NCBI GenBank assembly: GCA_023807065.1
Contig: JAJJLU010000377.1
Coordinates: 1 to 61,719 of the forward strand
DNA from: Isotricha intestinalis
Lineage: Eukaryota > Ciliophora > Litostomatea > Vestibuliferida > Isotrichidae
Length of the DNA: 61,719 nt
Reading direction: 5' to 3'
The position numbers and the translations under genes were made by a program. Below, one piece after another: positions 48,278 through 56,337 of this stretch; positions within the stretch are counted from its first letter, which is position 1, and every line of letters starts with the position of its first letter. Below the pieces are notes generated by a model. The model ran no database searches. It was not told the origin of the DNA and saw only the letters and a list, made by a program, of their open reading frames with translations.

Positions 48278-49121
48278 TTATTTATCTTGTGATTCAACTT
48301 CATCTTTTTTATCATTATCACGTCTTGCTTCTTCAACAGCAGAGTGTTTACTTAAAGCATCAGGATCAACAGAACCAGCAATATCCTCTGCAACATTTTG
48401 AGTACCTCCTTCTTTTTTATCCAATAATTTACCTTTTTTAAATGTTGTAGCTCTAAGACAAATAAGAAGGAAAAAGAAAGGAATACAAGCAACATCACCT
48501 AACATGATACAAAGCATAGCAAGAGGTTTAAATATAAGTTTTATATTTATCATTAACATAACCATATAGAACAGGAGAAGGACCACTAGTAACTAACATA
48601 GTTACAATGTTAGTAAGTGAGAATCCAGTACTTTTTAATCTTGGTGGAATTGATGATACAATAACACCTTGTAATATTGAAAGCATTGCTGAATTGAATA
48701 CTAAATATAAACCACAGCATATTCAGAAAGGATAAAGTCCCATAAACAATGGGAATGCTACATCAAACACTCATTCAATTAAATGAACGAATAATAAAGC
48801 ATATGATGATTTTGATGATTCATAACTTCCCATCCATGGATTTATAATTGCATTACAAAGAATACCTCCTATTGGTCCTGCTAATGCAATAATTGTATAT
48901 GAGAAGAATATTGTTGATGGGGAATTTATATCTAATATTGTTCTCATTTAATGTGCAATCCAAGTACAAATCATAATTGCGACATGTGTAAACAAGATGA
49001 AAATGGTAATTATATATATCATTTCATTTATAATCAACCAGGTCAATGTATTACAGAGCAAGAAAAACCAGATAATACATATCAAATTTGTTTTAAAATA
49101 AAAGAAAAGTTAATAAAATAA
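48278..49121 (-). pseudogene. Broken MFS transporter (spinster-like), N-terminally truncated at a telomere junction
   Basis: The minus strand reads several transmembrane helices of a major-facilitator protein: WFFLLCNTLTWLIINEM, FILFTHVAIMICTWIAH, TIIALAGPIGGILCNAII, PLFMGLYPF..ICCGLYLVF, NIVTMLVTSGPSPVLYGYVN and AMLCIMLGDVACIPFFFL, ending in a charged tail (DKKEGGTQNVAEDIA). The repeated helix pattern and the Asp/Lys loop after the fourth segment resemble spinster-type lysosomal lipid transporters. Lesions: TAA at 48948-48950, TGA at 48771-48773 and 48723-48725 (both where Trp would fit), and a frameshift near 48540. The N-terminal helices are missing; the homology runs out within about 20-30 bp of the telomere-like junction at 49141. 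Confidence 0.6.
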
Positions 49122-49140
49122 AATTTTTTTAATTATAAAA

Positions 49141-49179
49141 GGGGATTGGGATTGGGATTAGGCCCAATCCCCAATCTCC
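49141..49179. repeat. Degenerate head-to-head telomere repeat junction
   Basis: The plus strand reads GGGGATTGGGATTGGGATTAGG (49141-49162), immediately followed by CCCAATCCCCAATCTCC (49163-49179). The first half is the G-rich telomere strand of a chromosome end coming from the left; the second is the C-rich strand of one starting to the right, like positions 1-35. Together they form an imperfect palindrome of the ATTGGGG/CCCCAAT unit with several point changes. This is the expected product of a telomere-telomere fusion. Such G/C density occurs nowhere else in the window except the true telomere. Confidence 0.85.
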
Positions 49180-49254
49180 AAAAATTTATTTAATTTTTAA
49201 AATAAAAAAAATAAAAATTAGTGTTAGTTTTTTACTTATTAAATATTTTATTTA

Positions 49255-50865
49255 TCATATAAAAAAATTTTTGAATTTATTATGTTGCATTAAATTATTT
49301 TGTAAAGATTTTAATAAATAATGTAATGAAAAAATTTCTTCTTCACTTATAATTTTTTTTTTATGATCAATTAAATTTTTCATTATTTTTATTTTTACAG
49401 TTTTTCTATAATGTAAAAACCCAATTAAATAACAAAAAATATCATAATTATTTAATTTAACTCTTTGAATTAAATTATCAAAGTGAGTGTTGTTTTTATA
49501 ATAATTATTATTACTTAATTTTGAACTGTTATTATTATCAATATTTTTATATTCTTGATTATTTATATAATTATTATAAGAAATAGACTTACATTCACTA
49601 AAATTTTCATTACTTTTTGGTTCTAAATTTAATTGTTTAAAAAAGTCTTTACTTATCTTAGTTTTTCCTATTCTACTTAATTTTTTTTTATTAAAATAAT
49701 TTACAGTTTTCATTTTCAATATTGATAATAATTCTGATTTATCAAATTTATTTTTTAAAAAAAAAAAATTATTATTGAAATCTTGATTAAAATCTTTTAT
49801 GATTTGAAATTTATAAAAAATATAATTTATTATAAATGCAAATATATTCATTATTTTTATTATTCCTCCAACACTTGCTGCAACATCTTCTAACTTTTTA
49901 TATTTTCTTGAATATATATTTTGCATATTTTGCATTGATAAAGAAATTGCTCCAAAAATATTATCATTTAAATTTTCAACAGATTTTTCACTTATTATTT
50001 TTTCATTTTCATCGTATTTATATGTATTAATTTTTGTTTGTGATTCAAAAATAATTCCTGCAATTGTTTGTATTTCTAAAGTTTGAAAATTTAAAACATT
50101 TATTGTATAAGATAATGTACTATATTTATTTAAAATTTGATGAAAAAAATATTTAAAAGGATGTTTATAATTTTCAATATCTATGATATGATCAAGAAAA
50201 AAAATAGAATAACTTATTGTTGAATAAATTATATTATCTATTGTTCTATTATCATAACAATCAGAATTAATTTCACTATTATTTTGACATCTTTGAATAA
50301 AAACTCCATAATAAATTTCATTTGTATTTGAAGCTCCATGCTCAACTGTTGGATAAACAAAATCAGATTCATTAAATAAAATAACTTTTCTTAATGTACT
50401 ATTATAAAATTTTTTAATACATAAACCATTTAGAAAATAAACTATTTTATCATTTAAAAATTGATAATATTCATCTATATCACTTTTATCACATTTATCA
50501 TAAATCCAGTGATCAAAATTTGATTCATTATTATTGGCAACATAAGTTGCTTCAATTGAATTTTGAACTCCAACTAAACTAAAAGCTTTTCTATCATATG
50601 CAGAATAATTATCAAAAGAAATAAAATGGAAAAAAGATGAATGATTTAAGTAAAATACTCCTATATCGTCCACAAATCTATTATAATAAAAGGATGTTGG
50701 ATTTCTATGTAAAAAAAAATCTAAAGAAAAAATTATTGATAATATCAGTAATATAATAAATGAAATTATAGAAATAATAATTGAAAAAATTGAAGTATGT
50801 TTAGTTCTTCCTTTATAATAAAGTTTAATATCAGGAGAAATAAAATCTAAATAATAAAAAAACAT
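49255..50865 (-). CDS. Ciliate-family membrane protein with large ectodomain (intact gene inside the insertion)
   Basis: A 536-residue intact protein. An N-terminal membrane helix (ISFIILLILSIIFSLDFFL near residues 33-52) is followed by a roughly 280-residue ectodomain with Cys and N-glycosylation sites (NNNESNFDHWIYDKCDKSD, QRCQNNSEINSDCYDNRT). A block SRKYKKLEDVAASVGGIIKI precedes a second membrane segment (MNIFAFIINYIFYKF), then a cytosolic tail. The K-L-x-D-x-x-A-x-x-G-G block before the second helix is the hallmark of a large two-helix membrane-protein family in ciliates, of unknown function. It ends TGA TAA. It is the only complete gene in the insertion and lies just right of the telomere junction, as a subtelomeric gene would. 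Confidence 0.78.
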   Translation of the reverse strand: MFFYYLDFISPDIKLYYKGRTKHTSIFSIIISIISFIILLILSIIFSLDFFLHRNPTSFYYNRFVDDIGVFYLNHSSFFHFISFDNYSAYDRKAFSLVGVQNSIEATYVANNNESNFDHWIYDKCDKSDIDEYYQFLNDKIVYFLNGLCIKKFYNSTLRKVILFNESDFVYPTVEHGASNTNEIYYGVFIQRCQNNSEINSDCYDNRTIDNIIYSTISYSIFFLDHIIDIENYKHPFKYFFHQILNKYSTLSYTINVLNFQTLEIQTIAGIIFESQTKINTYKYDENEKIISEKSVENLNDNIFGAISLSMQNMQNIYSRKYKKLEDVAASVGGIIKIMNIFAFIINYIFYKFQIIKDFNQDFNNNFFFLKNKFDKSELLSILKMKTVNYFNKKKLSRIGKTKISKDFFKQLNLEPKSNENFSECKSISYNNYINNQEYKNIDNNNSSKLSNNNYYKNNTHFDNLIQRVKLNNYDIFCYLIGFLHYRKTVKIKIMKNLIDHKKKIISEEEIFSLHYLLKSLQNNLMQHNKFKNFFI

Positions 50866-50973
50866 TTTTATTGTAAATTAATTAAAATAAATTATTGTAG
50901 ACTTCAAAAAAAAAAATATTATAATTATATAAAAAAAAACAAATAAAAAAAACAATATAATAAAAAAAAAAAA

Positions 50974-52445
50974 ATGAGTTATCCAAAAGGAAACTTAGAT
51001 GGAATCCAACTTCATTATTCAGTTCATAATATATCAAGAGAAATTCCAAAAGAAGAAATTAATGATGACGAAAAAAAAAAATCTCTACAAGATACTCATC
51101 ACACTCCTTCTCATAAAATAATTCCTCAAACTGAATCAGATGAATTAAGTCAAGGAAATTCCCAAAAAAAAATTTAAATCCAAAAGATATAGAATTAGAA
51201 GAAAAAAATAAAGAAGAGAAAGTAGATGAAATACATTAATGTTTGAACAAAAAAATATATCAGTCCCAAAATTATATTGTCACTTAGCAAGACAAACAGA
51301 AAAAATATTATTAATATTAGGAATTATTGGTTCACTCGGTTCAGGAGTTTCTGGTCCTTTAATGACTGAATTATTTGGAGGAACAATTGACGATGCTTCT
51401 TCATCACAAAATGTAAGTTTTACCACAAATGCAGAATTTGATCAATTTTTTGATGCTTTTCAAGAACAAATTGATAAAATGGCAAAGAAATTTATATATA
51501 TTGGTCTTGGGATGCTTGTTGCTAATTTTTTAGCTAATTTTTGTTGGACTTATGCTGGTTTGAGAATGGTTTTTCATTTAAAGGAAAATTACTTTTCAAC
51601 TATTTTAAAACAGGAACAAGGTTGGTTTGATGAGAATAATGCATATGAATTTGCTACTAAAGTCCAAACCCAAATTGAACAAGTTGATATGGGTGTTGGT
51701 GATAAATTAGGTTGAATTATACAATCTGTTGCACAGTTAATTGATGGATTAATTATTGCTTTTATTACTTCATGGAAATTGACTTTGGTTTGTGTTTCTC
51801 CTTGTATTGTTGGTTCTGTTATATATTGGTTACTGCTTTGAAAACTAGTATTGTTTTAGGGAGAAAAACTTATGAAAAAGCAGGTGATGTTGCAGAAGAA
51901 ATGTTATATAATATTAAGACTGTTTCTTCTTTTGGTAATTTTGATTTTGAAAATGAAAGATTTGGGAAATATATTGATAGATGTCATGAATTAGATAGAG
52001 ATAAAGCTCTTAAACTTGGAGGAAGTATTGGGTCTATTATTTTCTTTTTAAATTTTACTTTCTTTATTGCTGTTTTATATGGTAACAAATTAATTATTGA
52101 TGGTCATAATAAAAGTGGTGGAATTACTGCTGGTGATGTAATGACTGTTATCTTTTCTACTTTAATGGCTATTATGAGTATTGGTGGAATTGCACTTAAT
52201 TTAAAAGTTATTCAAGAAGCTTGTACTGCATCTTCTGATTATTTTACTTTAGTTGAAAGAAAACCTGAAATTGATACTTCACATTCTAATTATGAGCCTA
52301 TTAGAGAAAGTGTTCAAGGAAGAATTGAATTTAAGAATATTACTTTTATTTATCCTTCTGATGTTAATAAAAGGAAAATATTAGAAGGTTTAAATTTAGT
52401 TATTGAACCAGGTCAAAAAGTTGCTTTATTATCAGGATGTGGTAA
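50974..52445 (+). pseudogene. ABCB-type ABC transporter, decayed and truncated in Walker A
   Basis: Reads the first transmembrane domain and start of the first nucleotide-binding domain of a P-glycoprotein-like (ABCB) exporter: ILGIIGSLGSGVSGPLMTEL, LRMVFHLKENYFSTILKQEQ then GWFDENN, RKTYEKAGDVAEEMLYNIKT, GRIEFKNITFIYPSDVNKRK, and QKVALLSGCGKK where Walker A should continue as GKST. The frame is broken by one-base deletions in short homopolymers (A-run at 51164-51172, near 51237, near 51830) and a TGA at 51713-51715. The coding stops at the insertion's right boundary and the remaining two-thirds is absent. Only two short frames begin with ATG (50974 and 51239). Confidence 0.82.
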
Positions 52446-52456
52446 AAAAAATTTAA
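52446..52456. repeat. Right copy of 11-bp direct repeat (insertion boundary)
   Basis: AAAAAATTTAA on the plus strand. To its left the ABC transporter relic stops in Walker A; to its right the N-terminal half of the channel gene begins on the minus strand. The local A-run is two bases longer than at the left copy. Confidence 0.75.
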
Positions 52457-53902
52457 ATAATTTCTTTTTTCATTATCTTCTATTAAATTACCTATTTTCA
52501 TTAATTTTAAAAATAATAATAAATTTATTCTATCAAAAGCTTTATTATCACCGTATTTTCCAATGATAGTTCCTATAGGAATTGAAGTAAATAAATTAAT
52601 AATAAAAGTACCAGAATTAATATATTCTTTAAAAATTAAATAATTACTTTTAATTAATTCTTCTTCAAAAGTATAAAATCCAATAAAAAAATTTAAAACA
52701 AAATCAACAAGATAAGAAAAATCTAATATAATATTAATAATTAAAATGAATAAATATTCTTTTTGATAAAAAGCTAAAAAAATAGGGTAAACCATAATAT
52801 AATATAAAATAGTAAAAAGAATAAAATAATCCCAAAAAAATTTAAAAATTCCATCAGGATCAAGAGCATAATTTTTTTCATCTAAATCTAAATAAATATC
52901 TTTGTTTCCTTCAGAATAAGAAAGAGAATCTTCAACAATATTTTTATGAGTTAATTTTCTAAATTTTTCATGTTCTAAATCATTGGAAATTACACCAATA
53001 CTATTATTTAAAAAACTAGATTCATTTATTTTACTATCACTTAATTTATTTAATGAATTATTTTTGTTCTCTATATTTATTTGATTTTTTGATGATGATT
53101 TTGATATATCCGATGAATTATTTTCTGAATTAAAAACTTGATTTATTTCTTTTTCTTTTTTTATATTGTTGTAATTTGCTGTTAATTGCTTTAATTTTTC
53201 TACTGAACTTATTCCTTTATTTAATCCTATTGATAACATTTCTTTTTTATTTTCTTGAAATAAATTATGTAAATATTTTGATACTTTTTTTTCTGTTTTA
53301 TTTTTACCATTATCTTTCATTGATGACATATGATATATATTATTTTTCGATGATAAATCATTCATTGTTTTTTTTCTTATTAAATTATTATCTATTTGAA
53401 AATGAACTGATTTTTTTTTATATAATTTTCTAATTGGAATTTCAGTTAATTTCAGTTTTTTTTTTTTTTTTGTATTTTCCTCTTTTGAATTTTCAGTACG
53501 ATAATGAGTATTATTGATTATTGTAGAAAAATTAGTTTTTTTAAGAGGATTTTTTTTTATAATAGAAGTTGAAAATTTTTTTTTTTTATGATATTTTAAT
53601 TGTTCATCTATTTTACTATTAATACTTCTGTTTTTTATTTTTTGTAATTCTTCTATACTATTTATTCCTTCTCCACGAACCCCAATAAAGGAACTTATTT
53701 CTTGTCTTTCTTTCATTAAATTTCTTAATTTATTATTTAAATTTTGCTTTATTTTCTCATTTTCTTCATTTAGTTTATTCATTATTTCTATTTTTGGTTT
53801 TTCTTCTATTAATTCTTGTAAACCTAAATTTTTTGCAAATCCTGAAACTATTTGTTTTTTATCTAAATGCTTTAGTTTTTTAAAATAATTTAATTTTTCC
53901 AT
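52457..53902 (-). CDS. Cyclic-nucleotide-type cation channel, N-terminal half of an interrupted gene
   Basis: The start ATG at 53902 opens a frame whose first 482 codons are host sequence. A long basic, disordered cytosolic N-terminus (about 1-345) precedes S1 (FWDYFILFTILYYIMVYPIF), S2-S3 (FILIINIILDFSYLVDFVLN then FFIGFYTFEE) and the start of the S4 region (FIINLFTSIPIGTIIG, then RINLLLFLKLMKIGNLIE). At DNEKRNYLNF it meets the 11-bp repeat. The raw frame runs on into antisense ABC sequence to a stop at 52400, adding about 17 meaningless residues. Joined to 44708-46399 it would give a full channel of about 1045 residues, a normal length for ciliate CNG/HCN-like channels. S4 has few basic residues, so voltage sensing may be weak. 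Confidence 0.86.
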
Positions 53903-54534
53903 TTATTATTTTTTTTTTACTTTAAAAATAAATTTGAATGTATTATTATATTAAGAAAAAAAATATAACTTATATTGAAATTCTTTCATTTTTAAGTTTA
54001 AAGTTAATATTTTTAAAAGATTAAGGTGAAAAAAAAGTAATAAATTTCTATTTTTATTTTCATTGTTAATTATATGTTTGTTTGTTATTAGTAATTTAAT
54101 TTAAAAATATATTTTTTTCTTTTTTTGGAAATTAGAGCTTATTTGTTTATTATATATTCATCTTTACATTTTACGATTTTTTCAATTCTATCAAATTTAA
54201 TATATTTTTTTCTTTATTTAATCTAAAATGACTATTTTTTTTTCAATTTTATTTCTTGTATTTTTTATATAAAATTTATCTTTTATAATATTTTTTTTTA
54301 TTTAAAATTTTATTTCTTGAAGTGATTAAAATATTTTAAAAGAAGTTTATTTCAAGAAGCAATGGTATAAAATTGAGTAATAATCTGTATTATTGATTTC
54401 AGCTAATTTTTATATATAATTTTCAATTTTTTTTCTTTTCAAAAACATTAATCTATTTTTTCTTTTACAATAATAATGAAAAAACATGATTTTGTTTTTT
54501 AATTTATATAAAAAATATTATGATTTATAGGGAT
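53903..54534. other. Intergenic region, nothing recognised
   Basis: About 630 bp of strongly T-biased sequence between the channel gene start and the stop of the next minus-strand gene. No coding or structural element noted. Confidence 0.45.
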
Positions 54535-56259
54535 TTATTTATTTAATAATATATTATTTTTTTTTAAACGTTCTGAATGTAATAAAAAGTTTTCATTATT
54601 TTTTGTAATTATATTAATCTTTTCGAAATTTTTAATTTTAAATTTTTCTCCTAAATTAACATGTAAACTTGGAATTCTTCTAAAATTTATACTTAAAGAA
54701 TTACTATTATTTGGACTTAATACTCTTCTTTGATTTGGTCTTTTAATTCTTTGATTAATATTCTTATTATTATCTTTATTTTTTAATGAAATTTTTATTG
54801 TTTTAAAATTTTTTTTATTGTCTTCAACAGAAATTTTATTTATTTTAGAAGAAGAATTATTTTTATAATTTTTATTGAAATATTTTCCCATTCTTCCATA
54901 AAAATATGTTTTAATTGTTTTTCTATCTGTTGAAGATGATTTAGAATCAGGAAAATTATTAAAAAAAATTTTTCTTAAATTTAAATCAAATTTCATACTA
55001 TTATTTTTAGTAATTGATTTTTGAATTGAATTTTGTTTTAAATTGTTATTTAAAGATATATTTGAATTTGCATTTTGTGATTTTGGACTATTAAAAACAG
55101 AACCACTATTTAAAAAAACATTTTTTAATAATTCATTATTATTATATATATTATTACTTAAACCTTTATTGTTGATAATATTATTTTTTGATTTTTTATT
55201 AATATTTAAATCAAGTCCTTTATATAAATTTTTATATTTATATAAAAAATTTTTTGAATGAAAATTATTTTGAGAAATTCTTTCTATTTGTTTATTACTT
55301 TTTGAATGGGAAACCAATTTTTGAATTATTAAATTTTTTCCACTGTGATTCATACTCATAATTGGACTTAAACAATTTATTTTTTTTTTAATTATTTTTG
55401 GAGAAGATAAAATTTTCTTAGTTATAAATTTTGGAGAAGTATTATTTGATAATATTGTTTTTTCTAATTTTATTGAATCTGATATTTTGTTTAAAGAATT
55501 TTTATTAAGTTTTTCATTATTATTTGTTTTTGAATTTGTTAATAAAGAATATATAATATTATTATTAAAACCTTTATTATTTATAATTTGTTTTTTTTTT
55601 ATTCTAATGAAATTTCTACTACCATCATAATTAATATTTTTTTTAAATTTTTTAAATATTTCAGATTGTTTTTCAAATTCATTTATTTTAATAAGTAATT
55701 TATTTATGCTTAAATCACTTTTACTTGTATTATTATTAGCAGTATTATAATTTAAAGACATAGTAAAACTATTAATTGAATCCATAACTTCAGTGTTCAA
55801 AATATGAGAATCAAAAAAATCTTTTTCTTCATCAGATTCCTCTTCACTGTTTTTATATGATTTATCTTGCATTTGATCAATAACTTTTTGTTTTCTTCTT
55901 ATATTTTTATACATATATTTGTGTTCTGGAATTACAGTATAATTAGCATAAATTTTTGAATAGTTTTCATAAAATTTTAATATTTTTGGTAATTTTTTTT
56001 GTATTTCTTTTTTATTATACATTTTTCTTAAAAATTCATTTGGATCATCATATATTAAATATTCTTTAAATGTTTCTACAAAATGTGAATTTTCATTATT
56101 TAATATATCATCTATTAATTTTATATCATGAAAACTTAATGGAAGATTATATCTTTTAATTAATTTTTTGTTAATTCTTTCCTCCAATTTCATCCTTGCC
56201 AAAACAATTTTACTTAAATTTTTTACATAAACATCATCAAAACAATAAATTTTCTTCAT
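54535..56259 (-). CDS. Protein of unknown function with conserved-looking helical N-terminus
   Basis: A 574-residue protein. Residues 1-130 are helical with a motif-like stretch (YDDPNEFLRKMYNKKEIQKK then KILKFYENYSKIYANY) reminiscent of a short domain I have seen in uncharacterised protist proteins; this similarity is from memory and unverified. The remainder (130-574) is Asn/Ser/Lys-rich, probably disordered, with scattered basic motifs such as RIKRPNQRRVLSPNN. No membrane segment. It may be a scaffold or microtubule-associated protein. Confidence 0.7.
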   Translation of the reverse strand: MKKIYCFDDVYVKNLSKIVLARMKLEERINKKLIKRYNLPLSFHDIKLIDDILNNENSHFVETFKEYLIYDDPNEFLRKMYNKKEIQKKLPKILKFYENYSKIYANYTVIPEHKYMYKNIRRKQKVIDQMQDKSYKNSEEESDEEKDFFDSHILNTEVMDSINSFTMSLNYNTANNNTSKSDLSINKLLIKINEFEKQSEIFKKFKKNINYDGSRNFIRIKKKQIINNKGFNNNIIYSLLTNSKTNNNEKLNKNSLNKISDSIKLEKTILSNNTSPKFITKKILSSPKIIKKKINCLSPIMSMNHSGKNLIIQKLVSHSKSNKQIERISQNNFHSKNFLYKYKNLYKGLDLNINKKSKNNIINNKGLSNNIYNNNELLKNVFLNSGSVFNSPKSQNANSNISLNNNLKQNSIQKSITKNNSMKFDLNLRKIFFNNFPDSKSSSTDRKTIKTYFYGRMGKYFNKNYKNNSSSKINKISVEDNKKNFKTIKISLKNKDNNKNINQRIKRPNQRRVLSPNNSNSLSINFRRIPSLHVNLGEKFKIKNFEKINIITKNNENFLLHSERLKKNNILLNK

Positions 56260-56337
56260 TAAAAAATTTAAAAAATAAATTATAAATAAATATATTATTC
56301 ATATAAATTAAAAAAAAATAAAAAAAGTATAAATTTA

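Larger units (their letters stand above)
46389..52456. mobile_element. Approximately 6.06-kb insertion splitting the channel gene, flanked by an 11-bp direct repeat
   Basis: Plus-strand AAAAAATTTAA occurs at 46389-46399 and again at 52446-52456, exactly where the channel homology stops on each side. Collapsing the two copies to one joins the two channel halves in one frame (codons TTA AAT TTT TTA on the minus strand). Inside are a truncated minus-strand frame at the left edge, several broken genes, a head-to-head telomere-like junction, one intact membrane-protein gene and an ABC transporter relic cut off at the right edge inside its Walker A motif. No transposase or terminal inverted repeat was seen. 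The pointer-like direct repeat and decayed content resemble a germline-limited (IES-like) segment, but a break-repair capture or assembly chimera is possible. Confidence 0.72.

Noticed and set aside
51177..51843. Programmed ribosomal frameshifting in the ABC transporter
   Set aside because: The shifts do not share a slippery motif, a TGA also interrupts the frame, and the gene is truncated at its 3' end; decay or sequencing error is simpler.
52400..52456. C-terminal residues added to the channel's N-terminal frame beyond the 11-bp repeat
   Set aside because: They are antisense of the ABC transporter relic and end by chance at 52400, so they are not part of the channel.
52445..52456. Insertion as a circularised linear minichromosome, with the ABC gene continuing at 46400
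   Set aside because: Joining 52445 to 46400 on the plus strand does not continue the Walker A motif and meets a stop after about 20 codons.
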